Source: Variovorax beijingensis (GTDB taxonomy: Bacteria > Pseudomonadota > Gammaproteobacteria > Burkholderiales > Burkholderiaceae_C). Taken from it: a stretch of 64,000 nucleotides of DNA. Positions 18,879 to 29,619 of the stretch are shown here, one piece after another. Every line of letters begins with the position of its first letter. Positions within the stretch are counted from its first letter, which is position 1. The notes under the pieces are model-generated. The model did no database searches. It was not told the DNA's origin and worked only from the letters and a program-made list of their open reading frames with translations. The translations under genes and the position numbers were made by a program. The stretch is from NCBI RefSeq assembly GCF_007828835.1, contig NZ_VIVL01000004.1, positions 248,001 through 312,000 of the forward strand. The letters are read 5' to 3'.

Positions 18879-19733
18879 ATGAGGATGGCCTTTCCGATGA
18901 CGACCGCGAGCGCGCAGCGGCTTCTGGCTGCAAGCTTTGCCGGCGTCGCCGCGGCGTTTCTGCTCGCGGGCTGTGTCAACACGCGAACCACCACCACCAG
19001 CCTGGCCGACACCAGTTCGGGCAAGGGTGCCGAGATCGTGACCGAGTCCGACGAGAGCAGCCGGCAGCGCCGCGCGCGCCTTCGCATGGAGCTCGCGGCC
19101 GGCTACTTCGAGCAAGGCCAGACCACCGTGGCGCTCGACGAGATCAAGCAGGCGCTGGTCGCCGATCCCAACTACGCAGACGCCTACAACCTGCGCGGCC
19201 TGGTCTACATGCGCCTGGAAGACCCCGGGCTGGCGGAAGACAGCTTCCGCCGTGCCATTGCCATCAATCCGCGCGATCCCAACACGCGCCACAACTATGG
19301 CTGGCTGCTGTGCCAGCAGAACCGCTATGGCGACGCAGCCCAGCAGTTCACCGAGGCCCTGGCGATGCCGAGCTACACCGACCGCTCCAAGACGCTGATG
19401 ACCCAGGGCGTCTGCCAGCTCAGGGCGGGCCAGCGTGCCGAGGCGGAGCGCAGCCTCATGAAGGCCTACGAGATCGACGCCGGAAATCCGGTGGTCGGAT
19501 TCAACCTGGCCTCGCTGCTGGCGCAGCGCGAGGAGTGGTCGCGTGCGCAGTTCTACATCCGCCGCGTCAACAACAGCCCTTCGGCCAGCGCCGAGACGCT
19601 CTGGCTCGGCATCAAGATCGAACGACGGCTCAACAACCGCGAAGCAGTGGCGCAGTTGGGAGGGCAACTGCAGCGGCGCTTCCCGCAGTCCCGGGAGGCA
19701 ATAGCGTACGAGCGCGGGAATTTCAATGACTGA
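18879..19733 (+). CDS. pilW: Type IV pilus biogenesis lipoprotein PilW/PilF (TPR)
   Basis: Pilotin lipoprotein that places the PilQ secretin in the outer membrane. The 284-aa protein has a lipoprotein signal peptide with LLAGC (Cys32 from the first ATG) and a series of tetratricopeptide repeats (VALDEIKQALVADPNYADAYN, AEDSFRRAIAINPRDPNTRHN, YGDAAQQFTEAL). Two later ATGs (codons 3 and 7) are also possible; the first has AGGAG about 10 nt upstream. The 3' end overlaps rodZ by 8 bp. The position between rlmN and rodZ/ispG matches pilF in other proteobacteria. Confidence 0.88.
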   Translation: MRMAFPMTTASAQRLLAASFAGVAAAFLLAGCVNTRTTTTSLADTSSGKGAEIVTESDESSRQRRARLRMELAAGYFEQGQTTVALDEIKQALVADPNYADAYNLRGLVYMRLEDPGLAEDSFRRAIAINPRDPNTRHNYGWLLCQQNRYGDAAQQFTEALAMPSYTDRSKTLMTQGVCQLRAGQRAEAERSLMKAYEIDAGNPVVGFNLASLLAQREEWSRAQFYIRRVNNSPSASAETLWLGIKIERRLNNREAVAQLGGQLQRRFPQSREAIAYERGNFND

Positions 19734-20690
19734 ACGGGTTTCGGAGTTCGGCACTTCCGCGGCACTGCCGATCGGAGAAGGCGACATCACGCACAAGACA
19801 GCCGGCGACATGCTCCGCGAAGCGCGCGAGGCGCACGGCCTGCACATCGAAATGGTGGCCGCGGCGCTCAAGGTGCCGCCGCAGAAGCTCATTGCACTCG
19901 AGGCGGACGACATCGCTTCGCTGCCCGACCCGGTCTTTGCGCGGGCTCTGGCCAGCAGTGTCTGCCGCGCCCTGCGCATCGATCCCGGTCCGGTGCTCGC
20001 GAAGCTGCCGGGCGCGCAGCGTGCGGCGCTGGCCGATGCCGACCGCACGCTCAAGGGCAATATCGTTTCCGGAACGCCGCGCTGGAATGGCGGGCGCTCC
20101 AGCGGGCTTCCGTCGCGCGCGCTGCTGACGGTGGTGGGGCTGCTGCTGGTTGGCGCGGCCGTGCTGTTCTGGCTGCCCCAGTCGGTGTTCGACCAGGTCG
20201 GGGCCTCGGTGTCGCGCTGGACATCGCGCGGCGATGGCGACACCAGTGCTGCGGCCGAGGCGCCGGCGGCTGCGCCGGCTTCGGGCGGACCGTCCGTCGT
20301 GGTCGAGAACGCGCCGGTGTCGCCGGTGGTCCCCCCGACATCGGCTGCACCCGCGGCGCCGGGCGCGCCCTCCGCGGCAGCCCTGCCGGCGGGCAGTGCG
20401 ACCGCTGCGGCAGCGGCTTCGCCTGCTGCCGTTGCCGCGGCACCTGCCAGCAGCCAGCAGCTGGTCTTCGTCGCGCGCGAGGAATGCTGGATCACCGTCA
20501 CCGAAGCCGGTGGCAAGCAGCTGCTGCGCCGCAGCCTGCAGTCCGGCGAAACGGTGGCATTGTCGGGAACGCTGCCGCTGTCGGTGGTGGTGGGGCGTGC
20601 ATCGGCGGTCGATGTGCAGGTGCACGGAAAGCCCTACGATCTGAAGCCTGTCACGCGCGGCGGCGGCGTGGCGCGTTTCGAGGTGAAATC

Positions 20691-20694
<4 letters not shown>
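19726..20694 (+). CDS. rodZ: RodZ-like cytoskeleton protein (HTH_25 / DUF4115)
   Basis: Membrane protein that links MreB to the cell-wall elongation machinery. The 322-aa protein has a cytoplasmic helix-turn-helix domain (about 27-95, [22 protein letters not shown]), one transmembrane helix (about 127-147, [19 protein letters not shown]), a long Ala/Pro-rich periplasmic linker and a C-terminal DUF4115 domain (about 245-322, [21 protein letters not shown]). It overlaps both neighbours, so pilW, rodZ and ispG are translated as a coupled series. Confidence 0.87.
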
Positions 20695-21971
<1,277 letters not shown>

Positions 21972-21983
21972 CCACTTCCTCCC

Positions 21984-23306
21984 ATGGCTGACAAGATCAA
22001 TGCCGTCAAAGGCATGAACGACATATTGCCGGCGAGCGTGCCGCGCATCGACCGCCTGCCCGATTCGGCCCTCTGGTCGTGGTTCGAGCAGACGGTGCGC
22101 GGGCTCCTGGCCCGCTACGGCTACCAGTACATGCTGACGCCGGTGGTCGAGCCCACGGCGCTGTTCGTGCGCGGACTGGGCGAGGTGACCGACATCGTCG
22201 AGAAGGAGATGTACTCCTTCACCGATGCGATGAACGGCGACAAGCTCACGCTGCGCCCCGAGGCCACGGCCGGCATCGTGCGCGCCATGGTCGAGCACAA
22301 CGCGCTCTACAACGGCCCGCTGCGCCTGTGGACGATGGGGCCGATGTTCCGCCACGAGCGTCCCCAGAAGGGGCGCTACCGCCAGTTCCACCAGCTCGAC
22401 GTCGAGGCGCTGGGCTTTCCCGGCCCCGACGTGGACGCCGAACTGATCCTCATGGTGCGGGCGCTGTGGCGCGAGCTCGGGCTGGTCGAGGGCGAGCACG
22501 TGCGCCTGGAGATCAACAGCCTGGGCCAGCCGGCCGAACGCCAGGCGCACCGCGAAGCGCTGATCCGCCATTTCGAGGCGCATGCCGACGTGCTCGATGC
22601 CGACGCGCAGCGGCGCCTGCACAGCAATCCGCTGCGTATCCTCGATACCAAGAATCCCGCCATGCAGGCAGTGGTGGAGGCCGCCCCCCAGCTGATGGAC
22701 TTCCTCGGCGAGGAGTCGCGCGCGCACTTCGATGCGGTGCGTGCCGTGCTCGACGCCGCGGGGCTGGCCTACCGCGTCAACCCGCGCCTGGTGCGCGGGA
22801 TGGACTATTACAACCTGACGGTCTTCGAGTGGGTCACCGACCAGCTCGGCTCTCAGGGCACCGTCTGCGGAGGAGGGCGCTATGACGGCCTCATCGGACA
22901 GATGGGCGGCAAGCCTGCACCGGCCGTCGGCTTCGGCTTGGGCATCGAGCGGCTGCTGCTGCTGATCCAGGAACTCCGCCTGCCGGTGCCCGCCGCGGCG
23001 CCCGCGGCCTACGCAGTCGTCCCGGTGGCGGCCGCGCTGCCGCAGGTCATGGCCGTGCTCGAGCAGTTGCGCGCCGCCGGGGTCAGCGTGCTGCAGCATG
23101 CTGGCGGCGGCAGCATGAAGGCGCAGTTCAAGAAGGCCGACGCGAGCGGAGCGCGCTATGCGCTGATCTTTGGCGAAGACGAGCTGTCGCGTGGCGAAGT
23201 CACCATCAAATCACTGCGCGAGGGCGGCGCTGAACAGGTGGCACGGCCGCTCGCCGAGGTGGCCACCTGGGCCGCCACCCTACAATCGCCGGCTTCCAAC
23301 ATCTGA
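21984..23306 (+). CDS. hisS: Histidyl-tRNA synthetase
   Basis: Class II aminoacyl-tRNA synthetase that charges tRNA-His. The 440-aa protein has motif 2 with [20 protein letters not shown], the histidine-specific signatures [15 protein letters not shown] and GGGRYDGL, and motif 3 [12 protein letters not shown], followed by a C-terminal anticodon-binding domain (about 335-440). It lies 12 bp after ispG in the conserved ispG-hisS-yfgM-bamB-der order. Confidence 0.97.
   Translation: MADKINAVKGMNDILPASVPRIDRLPDSALWSWFEQTVRGLLARYGYQYMLTPVVEPTALFVRGLGEVTDIVEKEMYSFTDAMNGDKLTLRPEATAGIVRAMVEHNALYNGPLRLWTMGPMFRHERPQKGRYRQFHQLDVEALGFPGPDVDAELILMVRALWRELGLVEGEHVRLEINSLGQPAERQAHREALIRHFEAHADVLDADAQRRLHSNPLRILDTKNPAMQAVVEAAPQLMDFLGEESRAHFDAVRAVLDAAGLAYRVNPRLVRGMDYYNLTVFEWVTDQLGSQGTVCGGGRYDGLIGQMGGKPAPAVGFGLGIERLLLLIQELRLPVPAAAPAAYAVVPVAAALPQVMAVLEQLRAAGVSVLQHAGGGSMKAQFKKADASGARYALIFGEDELSRGEVTIKSLREGGAEQVARPLAEVATWAATLQSPASNI
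23281..23286 (+). promoter_or_regulatory. Possible internal -10 element before yfgM
   Basis: TACAAT followed by CGCC within the last codons of hisS, 26 bp before the yfgM ATG. Same xACAATC pattern as other boxes in the window. No clear -35. It could give yfgM-bamB-der an independent start. Confidence 0.35.
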
Positions 23307-23311
23307 CACGC

Positions 23312-24004
23312 ATGGCAACCCATCTCGATCTCGACGAACAGGAACAGCTCGACCAGCTCAAGCATTTCTGGAACACCTACGGCACCCTGATCACCTGGGT
23401 GGTGTTGCTCGTGGCCGGTGCCTTCGTGGCCTGGAACGGCTGGCAGTATTTCCAGCGCAACAAGGCGGCGCAGGCCGCGGCGCTCTACGACGAGGTGGAG
23501 CGCAGCACGCAGTCCGGCGACGTGGAACGCATCCAGCGCGTGCTGGGCGACATGAAGGAACGCTTCGCCGGCACCGCCTATGCGCAGCAGGCCGGCCTGC
23601 TGGCCGCCAAGGCGCTGTACGAGAAGGGCAAGCTCGAGGCCTCGCAGGCGGCACTCGGCTGGGTTGCGCAAAGCGCGGTCGATCCGGGCTACAAGGCCGT
23701 TGCCAAGCTTCGGCTGGCAGCCGAACTGCTCGACAGCAAGTCGTACGACGAAGCGCTCAAGCAGCTCTCGGGCGACGTGCCCAAGGAGTTCGAGCCGCTC
23801 GTGGCCGATCGCAAGGGCGACATCTACATGGCCCAGGGCAAGCGCGCCGAAGCGCAGGCCGAATACCGCAAGGCCTGGACCGGCCTTGGCCCGGCGTCCG
23901 ATTACCGGCGCCTGGTCGAATTCAAGCTCAACGCCGCCGGCGTCGATCCGAAGAGCCTGGCACCTGTGATCACGGTCACGCCGGCAGCCCCCAAAAATTC
24001 CTGA
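23312..24004 (+). CDS. yfgM: YfgM-like TPR membrane protein
   Basis: In E. coli YfgM is a single-span membrane protein bound to SecYEG and PpiD that helps outgoing proteins fold. The 230-aa protein has a short cytoplasmic N-terminus (HLDLDEQEQLDQLKHFW), one transmembrane helix (about 20-42, LITWVVLLVAGAFVAWNGWQ) and a periplasmic TPR_21 domain with repeats. Its place directly before bamB fits the conserved operon. The symbol rests on this order and topology. Confidence 0.85.
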   Translation: MATHLDLDEQEQLDQLKHFWNTYGTLITWVVLLVAGAFVAWNGWQYFQRNKAAQAAALYDEVERSTQSGDVERIQRVLGDMKERFAGTAYAQQAGLLAAKALYEKGKLEASQAALGWVAQSAVDPGYKAVAKLRLAAELLDSKSYDEALKQLSGDVPKEFEPLVADRKGDIYMAQGKRAEAQAEYRKAWTGLGPASDYRRLVEFKLNAAGVDPKSLAPVITVTPAAPKNS

Positions 24005-24011
24005 TCGCACT

Positions 24012-25154
24012 ATGAATTTCAAGCGTTTCATGCCTGAGTCGTCCGTCCTGCGTGCAGGTTCGGCCATTGTCCTGGCCGCGATGCTGGCAGCCTGCTCGGG
24101 CACCAGCAAGCCCAAGCCGGCCGAACTGCCCGCCAACCCCGCGTTGTTCGGCGTGCGCCAGGCCTGGAGCGTGCGCATCCCGGCCGTGGGCTTCCCGCTG
24201 GCCACCGACGTCAGCGGCGACATCGTCACCGTGGCCGGCAGCGATGGCACCGTGGTGGCCATCGACGCCCGTGCCGGCCGCGAAAGCTGGCGCGCGAACG
24301 CGGGCACCAAGCTCGCAGCCGGCGTCGGCAGCGACGGTTCGCTGGCCGCGGTGGTCACCACCGACAATGAACTCGTGGCCATCGAAGGCGGCAAGGTCCT
24401 GTGGAAGCAGCGGCTCTCGGCCCAGGCCTTTACCGCACCGCTGGTGGCCGGCCGCCGCGTCTTCGTGCAGACCGCCGACCGCAGCATCAGCGCCTGGGAT
24501 GGCCAGAGCGGCCGCCGCCTCTGGCTGCAGCAGCGCACGGCGGAAAACCTCGTGCTCAAGAAGTCGGGCGTGCTGATCGCCGTGGGCGATACGCTGATCT
24601 CGGGCATCGGCGGCCGGCTGGTCGGCATCAACCCGGCCAACGGCACCTCGCGCTGGGAAGCGCCCATTGCCGCGCCGCGCGGCACCAACGATGTGGAGCG
24701 CCTGGTCGACCTGACCGGCAGCGTGAGCCGCGTCGGCGACACCGTGTGCGCCCGTGCCTACTATGCCAACGTCGGCTGCGTCGACACCTTGCGCGGCCAG
24801 TTGCTCTGGAGCAAGCCTGCGGTGGGCGCCGAGGGCGTCAGCGGCGACGAGGGCTTCGTCTACGGCACCGAGTCCGACGGCAGCGTCGTGGCCTGGCGCC
24901 GCGCCGATGGCGAGCGGGCCTGGCAGTCGACCCGCTTCAAGAGCCGCGTCCTGACCGGGCCGCTCGCGGTGGGCCGCTCGCTGGTGATCGGCGAGGACAA
25001 CGGAACGCTGCACTTCGTCTCGCGCGAAGACGGTGCGCTTCTCAATCGCGTCACGCCCGATGGCTCCGCCATTGGCGTCACCCCGGTGATGGCCGGCAAC
25101 ACGGTGGTCGTGGTGACCGCCAATGGCGGTGTGTTTGGATATCGCCCTGAATAA
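24012..25154 (+). CDS. bamB: Outer membrane assembly lipoprotein BamB
   Basis: Beta-propeller lipoprotein of the BAM complex. The 380-aa protein has a lipoprotein signal ending in the lipobox LAAC (Cys28), then PQQ-like repeats, for example VAIDARAGRESWRAN, SAWDGQSGRRLWLQQ and VGINPANGTSRWEA, which form the blades. It lies 8 bp behind yfgM and 48 bp before der. With bamD at 12.5 kb, two of the BAM lipoproteins are in this window, in separate units. Confidence 0.93.
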   Translation: MNFKRFMPESSVLRAGSAIVLAAMLAACSGTSKPKPAELPANPALFGVRQAWSVRIPAVGFPLATDVSGDIVTVAGSDGTVVAIDARAGRESWRANAGTKLAAGVGSDGSLAAVVTTDNELVAIEGGKVLWKQRLSAQAFTAPLVAGRRVFVQTADRSISAWDGQSGRRLWLQQRTAENLVLKKSGVLIAVGDTLISGIGGRLVGINPANGTSRWEAPIAAPRGTNDVERLVDLTGSVSRVGDTVCARAYYANVGCVDTLRGQLLWSKPAVGAEGVSGDEGFVYGTESDGSVVAWRRADGERAWQSTRFKSRVLTGPLAVGRSLVIGEDNGTLHFVSREDGALLNRVTPDGSAIGVTPVMAGNTVVVVTANGGVFGYRPE

Positions 25155-25202
25155 CTCTTTGCAAGGCCCGACCATGAAAACCGCGCCCCTGAAAGGCCGG
25201 CC

Positions 25203-26546
25203 ATGAAGCCGGTCGTGGCCCTGGTCGGGCGGCCCAACGTCGGCAAGTCGACCCTCTTCAACCGCCTGACGCAGACGCGCGACGCCATCGTCGCCGACTT
25301 TGCCGGACTCACGCGCGATCGCCACTATGGCAACGGCCGCCTGGGCAAGCACGAGTTCATCGTGATCGACACCGGCGGCTTCGAGCCCGATGCGGGCAGC
25401 GGCATCTACAAGGAAATGGCCAAGCAGACGCGGCAGGCTGTGGCCGAGGCCGATGTCGTGATCTTCGTGGTCGATGCCCGCGAAGGCCTTTCGGCGCAGG
25501 ACCACGACATTGCCAACGAACTGCGCCGGCTCGGCAAGCCCTGCGTGCTGGCGGCCAACAAGGCCGAAGGCATGCACGACGGCACCAAGCTGGTCGATTT
25601 CTACGAACTCGGCTTTGGCGACGTGCATGGCGTGTCCGCAGCGCACGGGCAGGGCATGCGCGACCTGGTCGAGCTGGCGCTCGCGCCGCTGAACCTGCCC
25701 GATCCCGACGACGAGGCGGACGAGGACGACGTCAACAAGCCCATCAAGCTGGCGGTGGCCGGACGGCCGAACGTCGGCAAGTCCACGCTGATCAACACCT
25801 GGCTCGGCGAAGAGCGACTGGTGGCGTTCGACTTACCGGGTACCACGCGCGACGCCATCTCGGTGCCGTTCGAGCGCAACGGGCAGCGCTTCGAACTGAT
25901 CGACACCGCCGGCCTGCGCCGCAAGGGCAAGGTGTTCGAGGCGATCGAGAAGTTCTCGGTGGTCAAGACGCTGCAGGCCATCGAGTCGGCCAACGTCGTG
26001 CTGCTGCTGCTCGATGCCACGCAGGGCGTGACCGACCAGGATGCGCACATTGCCGGCTACATCCTCGAAAGCGGCCGCGCGGTGGTGATTGCCATCAACA
26101 AGTGGGATGCGGTCGACAGCTACCAGCGCGAGCAGATCCAGCGCCAGATCGAGACCCGGCTGCCGTTCCTCAAGTTCGCGTCGCTGCATTTCATCTCGGC
26201 CATCAAGCGCCAGGGCCTCGGGCCGGTGTGGCAGGCCATAGCACAGGCCCACAAGTCGGCCACGCGGAAGATGTCGACGCCCGTGCTGACCCGGCTGCTG
26301 CTGGAGGCGGTGCAGTTCCAGTCGCCCAAGCGCGCGGGCATGTTCCGGCCCAAGCTGCGCTATGCGCACCAGGGCGGCATGAATCCACCGGTGATCATCA
26401 TCCACGGCAATTCGCTGGAGCACGTCACCGAGGCCTACAAGCGCTTTCTCGAAGGGCGCTTCCGCAAGGAATTCGACCTCGTGGGGACGCCCTTGCGCAT
26501 CCAGTTCAAAAGCTCGCAAAATCCCTTTGCGGACAAGGACGATTGA
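25203..26546 (+). CDS. der: GTPase Der (EngA)
   Basis: Essential double-GTPase for 50S ribosome assembly. The 447-aa protein has two G domains, each with GRPNVGKST (about residues 9 and 187), G3 motifs DTGGF and [10 protein letters not shown], and G4 motifs NKAE and NKWD, then a KH-like C-terminal domain (about 360-447). The first G4 motif is NKAE instead of the standard NKxD, a variation often seen in Der. It ends the yfgM-bamB-der unit. Confidence 0.96.
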   Translation: MKPVVALVGRPNVGKSTLFNRLTQTRDAIVADFAGLTRDRHYGNGRLGKHEFIVIDTGGFEPDAGSGIYKEMAKQTRQAVAEADVVIFVVDAREGLSAQDHDIANELRRLGKPCVLAANKAEGMHDGTKLVDFYELGFGDVHGVSAAHGQGMRDLVELALAPLNLPDPDDEADEDDVNKPIKLAVAGRPNVGKSTLINTWLGEERLVAFDLPGTTRDAISVPFERNGQRFELIDTAGLRRKGKVFEAIEKFSVVKTLQAIESANVVLLLLDATQGVTDQDAHIAGYILESGRAVVIAINKWDAVDSYQREQIQRQIETRLPFLKFASLHFISAIKRQGLGPVWQAIAQAHKSATRKMSTPVLTRLLLEAVQFQSPKRAGMFRPKLRYAHQGGMNPPVIIIHGNSLEHVTEAYKRFLEGRFRKEFDLVGTPLRIQFKSSQNPFADKDD

Positions 26547-26663
26547 GCACGCTTGGCTGCCGATGGCGGCCGATGAGCCATGGCCGGGTCGAAAGTTCCG
26601 CCTTTTGAGAGACGTTATTTTTCAAAGGCTTTTGACCCTGATTGCTGCAGCGCAGAAACCCTG

Positions 26664-26672
26664 TGTTAAGGT
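26664..26672 (+). promoter_or_regulatory. Possible extended -10 promoter of hfq
   Basis: TGTTAAGGT matches the extended form TGn plus a -10-like TAAGGT, in the 164-bp der-hfq gap. A TTGACC hexamer (26632-26637) lies too far upstream to pair with it. The leader would be about 32 nt. Confidence 0.35.
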
Positions 26673-26710
26673 CATCTCTCCAACAACTACTCTTGAACAC
26701 GGAGAATATC

Positions 26711-26956
26711 GTGAGCAATAAAGGGCAACTTCTACAAGACCCGTTTCTGAACACCCTGCGTCGCGAGCATGTGCCGGTCTCCATTTATTTGGTGAACGGT
26801 ATCAAGCTGCAGGGCCAGATCGAGTCTTTCGACCAGTATGTCGTGCTGCTTCGCAACACGGTGACGCAAATGGTCTACAAGCACGCCATCTCCACCATCG
26901 TGCCGGGTCGTGCCGTCAACTTCTCGGCTGCCGAGAACGACGACGCCGCAGCCTGA
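26711..26956 (+). CDS. hfq: RNA chaperone Hfq
   Basis: Hexameric Sm-like RNA chaperone that pairs small RNAs with mRNAs. The 81-aa protein has the Sm1 motif ([20 protein letters not shown]) and Sm2 motif ([10 protein letters not shown]), with the proximal-face residues QDPFLN near the N-terminus. The C-terminal tail is very short ([10 protein letters not shown]) compared with E. coli (102 aa), normal for betaproteobacteria. GTG start preceded by GGAG. A strong terminator follows, so much of the hfq transcript should be monocistronic. Confidence 0.96.
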   Translation: MSNKGQLLQDPFLNTLRREHVPVSIYLVNGIKLQGQIESFDQYVVLLRNTVTQMVYKHAISTIVPGRAVNFSAAENDDAAA

Positions 26957-26964
26957 TCGCGCGG

Positions 26965-26994
26965 AGCGCGGCGGCTAACCCCGCCGCGCTTTTT
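26965..26994 (+). terminator. Rho-independent terminator after hfq
   Basis: AGCGCGGCGG and CCGCCGCGCT form a perfect 10-bp GC-rich stem with loop CTAACC, followed by five T. It separates hfq from hflX, whose start lies 16 bp further on, so hflX depends on read-through or on a promoter not seen here. Confidence 0.88.
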
Positions 26995-27009
26995 CCATAT
27001 TGATCCCGC

Positions 27010-28179
27010 TTGTCTGAATTGAACTCCCGCCAGGAAGGCGCCGCCGTTCTCGTCGGCGTCGATTTCGGGCTGCCCCATTTCGACAGCGATCTCGAGGAAC
27101 TCGGCCTGCTCGCACAGACCGCGGGCCTCGCGCCTGTCGCGCGCCTCGTCTGCAAGCGCAAGGCGCCCGACGCGGCCCTGTTCGTCGGCAGCGGCAAGGC
27201 CGAAGAAATCAAGGAACTGGCCGCCATGCACCAGGCCAGCGAGGTCATCTTCGACCAGTCGCTGAGCCCGGCGCAGCAGCGCAACCTCGAGCGCCAGCTC
27301 GACGTGGCGGTGTACGACCGCACCTTCCTCATCCTCGAGATCTTCGCTCAGCGCGCCCGCTCCCACGAGGGCAAGCTGCAGGTCGAACTGGCTCGGCTGC
27401 AGTACCTGAGCACGCGCCTGGTTCGCCGCTGGTCCCACCTGGAGCGCCAGACGGGCGGCGCGGGCGTGCGCGGCGGTCCCGGTGAAAAGCAGATCGAACT
27501 CGACCGCCGGATGATCAGCGAATCGATCAAGCGCACGCGCGAGCGCCTGGCCAAGGTGCAGAAGCAGCGCGGCACGCAGCGCCGCCAGCGCGAGCGCCGC
27601 GAGACCTTCAACATCTCGCTCGTGGGCTATACCAACGCCGGCAAGTCCTCGCTGTTCAATGCGCTGGTCAAGGCCCGCGCGTATGCCGCCGACCAGCTCT
27701 TTGCCACGCTCGACACCACCACGCGCAACCTCTACCTGGGCGACGCCCGCAGGCAGGTCTCGATTTCCGACACTGTCGGCTTCATCCGCGACCTGCCGCA
27801 CGGGCTGGTCGATGCCTTCAAGGCCACGCTGCAGGAGGCCGTCGATGCCGACTTGCTGCTGCACGTGGTAGACGCCTCCAATCCGCACTACCCGGAGCAG
27901 ATGGCCGAGGTGCAGTCCGTTCTTCGCGACATCGGCGCCGACTCTGTTGCGCAGCTTCTGGTGTTCAACAAGCTCGATGCCCTTGAAACTGCGCAGCACC
28001 CGCTGCATCTGCAGGACGACATGGAGATCGACGGCGTGCGGGTTCCGCGCATCTTCCTCAGCGCCCGCAGCGGCGAGGGCCTGCCCTTGCTGCGCGCCGA
28101 GCTGGCCCGCCGGTCGGGCTCCCTGGGCGACGCGATGACCCCAGAGGCCGACACTGAATTGCACGACACCGCCAATTGA
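27010..28179 (+). CDS. hflX: Ribosome-splitting GTPase HflX
   Basis: GTPase that binds the 50S subunit and rescues or splits stalled ribosomes. The 389-aa protein has the N-terminal ATP-binding-like domain with SGKAEEIKEL and EVIFDQSLSPAQQRNLE, a helical linker with RGGPGEKQIELDRR, and the G domain with GYTNAGKSSLFN (from residue 207), DTVGFIRDLPH and NKLD. The TTG start is used because no ATG or GTG precedes the conserved region and it lies just past the hfq terminator. Sits in the conserved hfq-hflX-hflK-hflC order. Confidence 0.93.
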   Translation: MSELNSRQEGAAVLVGVDFGLPHFDSDLEELGLLAQTAGLAPVARLVCKRKAPDAALFVGSGKAEEIKELAAMHQASEVIFDQSLSPAQQRNLERQLDVAVYDRTFLILEIFAQRARSHEGKLQVELARLQYLSTRLVRRWSHLERQTGGAGVRGGPGEKQIELDRRMISESIKRTRERLAKVQKQRGTQRRQRERRETFNISLVGYTNAGKSSLFNALVKARAYAADQLFATLDTTTRNLYLGDARRQVSISDTVGFIRDLPHGLVDAFKATLQEAVDADLLLHVVDASNPHYPEQMAEVQSVLRDIGADSVAQLLVFNKLDALETAQHPLHLQDDMEIDGVRVPRIFLSARSGEGLPLLRAELARRSGSLGDAMTPEADTELHDTAN

Positions 28180-28184
28180 TTGGG

Positions 28185-28190
28185 CACAAT
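28185..28190 (+). promoter_or_regulatory. Possible -10 element before hflK
   Basis: CACAAT in GGGCACAATCCCG, in the 38-bp hflX-hflK gap. Start of transcription would be near 28197 with a leader of about 20 nt to the first ATG. No convincing -35 (TTGCAC is 20 bp away). Confidence 0.35.
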
Positions 28191-28217
28191 CCCGCCACTG
28201 ACAAGAGAACGAAGCGA

Positions 28218-29603
28218 ATGAATGCAAAGCCAGCGTGGAGAGGGTTTCTGGGCATGTTCAACCTGAACGATGGCCGATGGGGCCGTGGCGACGAGCCGTC
28301 GTCCAACGGCGACCGCCCGACCGGCAACCGGCCTCCCGACGCAGACCCGCCGGGCGCGCCGACGCCACCACCCTCGGGCAACAACAACGGCAACCGCCCC
28401 CGCGGCCAGGGCCCGAACCAGGGGCCGCCCGACCTCGATGAACTCTGGCGCGACCTCAACCGCAAGCTGGGCGGCTTCTTCGGCGGCAAGGGCGGCGGCA
28501 ATCGTCCCACCGGCGGCGGCAACGGCTATCGGCCGGACATGAAGAATGCCGGCTTCGGCCTCGGACTGGTGGCGGCGGTTGCCGTTCTCATCTGGCTCGG
28601 GACCGGCTTCTTCATCGTGAACGAAGGCCAGCAGGCCGTGGTGACGCAGTTCGGCCGCTACAAGTCGACGGTGAATGCCGGCTTCAACTGGCGCCTGCCG
28701 TATCCCATCCAGCGCCACGAAGTGGTGGTGGTCACGCAGATCCGATCGACCGACGTCGGCCGCGACGCCATCGTGCGTTCGACCGGCCTGCGCGAGTCGG
28801 CCATGCTGACCGAAGACGAGAACATCGTCGAAATCAAGTTCGCCGTGCAGTACCGCCTGAGCAATGCGCAGGCCTGGCTCTACGAGAGCAAGTCGCCGGC
28901 CGAAACCATCGTGCAGGTGGCCGAGAGTTCCGTGCGCGAAGTGGTCGGCAAGATGAAGATGGATGCGGCGCTGGCCGAGGAGCGCGACCAGATCGCTCCG
29001 CGCGTGCGGCAATTGATGCAAACCATCCTCGACCGCTACAAGATCGGTGTCGAAGTCGTGGGCATCAACCTGCAGCAGGGGGGGGTGCGTCCTCCCGAGC
29101 AGGTGCAGGCAGCGTTCGACGACGTGCTCAAGGCCGGCCAGGAGCGCGAGCGCACCAAGAACGATGCCCAGGCCTATGCCAACCAGGTCATCCCGCTTGC
29201 CGCCGGTACATCCTCGCGTCTCAAGGAAGAGTCCGAAGCCTACAAGGCGCGCATCGTCGCACAGGCACAGGGCGATGCCGGCCGCTTCAGTGCGGTGCTG
29301 GCCGAGTACCAGAAGGCGCCGCAGGTGACGCGCGACCGCATGTACACCGACGCCATGCAGCAGATCTACGCCAGCACCACCAAGGTGCTGGTCGATACCA
29401 AGCAAGGCTCCAACCTGCTGTACCTGCCGCTGGACAAGCTCATGCAGCTGAGCGGCAACAACCCGGCCGCAACGCCGGTCGATGCGGCCAGTCCCAGCGT
29501 GGCGGGGACCGCGCCCGCCCAGTCGTCGGTGATTCCGGTGGTGCCGCCATCGAGCGAGAGCCGCGCCCGCGATGGCCGTTCGCGTGACCGCGACGTGCGT
29601 TGA
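28218..29603 (+). CDS. hflK: Modulator of FtsH protease, HflK
   Basis: SPFH/band-7 membrane protein that forms the HflKC cage around the FtsH protease. The 461-aa protein has a Gly/Pro/Asn-rich cytoplasmic N-terminus (about 1-110), one transmembrane helix (about 117-137, GLGLVAAVAVLIWLGTGFF) and the SPFH domain starting at VNEGQQAVVTQFGRY, with RPPEQVQAAFDDVLKAGQERE in the coiled-coil part. Another in-frame ATG (28254, MFNLNDGRW) could be the real start, since homology begins there. A run of eight G (29078-29085) encodes part of LQQGGVRPPEQ. Confidence 0.93.
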   Translation: MNAKPAWRGFLGMFNLNDGRWGRGDEPSSNGDRPTGNRPPDADPPGAPTPPPSGNNNGNRPRGQGPNQGPPDLDELWRDLNRKLGGFFGGKGGGNRPTGGGNGYRPDMKNAGFGLGLVAAVAVLIWLGTGFFIVNEGQQAVVTQFGRYKSTVNAGFNWRLPYPIQRHEVVVVTQIRSTDVGRDAIVRSTGLRESAMLTEDENIVEIKFAVQYRLSNAQAWLYESKSPAETIVQVAESSVREVVGKMKMDAALAEERDQIAPRVRQLMQTILDRYKIGVEVVGINLQQGGVRPPEQVQAAFDDVLKAGQERERTKNDAQAYANQVIPLAAGTSSRLKEESEAYKARIVAQAQGDAGRFSAVLAEYQKAPQVTRDRMYTDAMQQIYASTTKVLVDTKQGSNLLYLPLDKLMQLSGNNPAATPVDAASPSVAGTAPAQSSVIPVVPPSSESRARDGRSRDRDVR

Positions 29604-29619
29604 AAAGGCCAGGAAAAAC

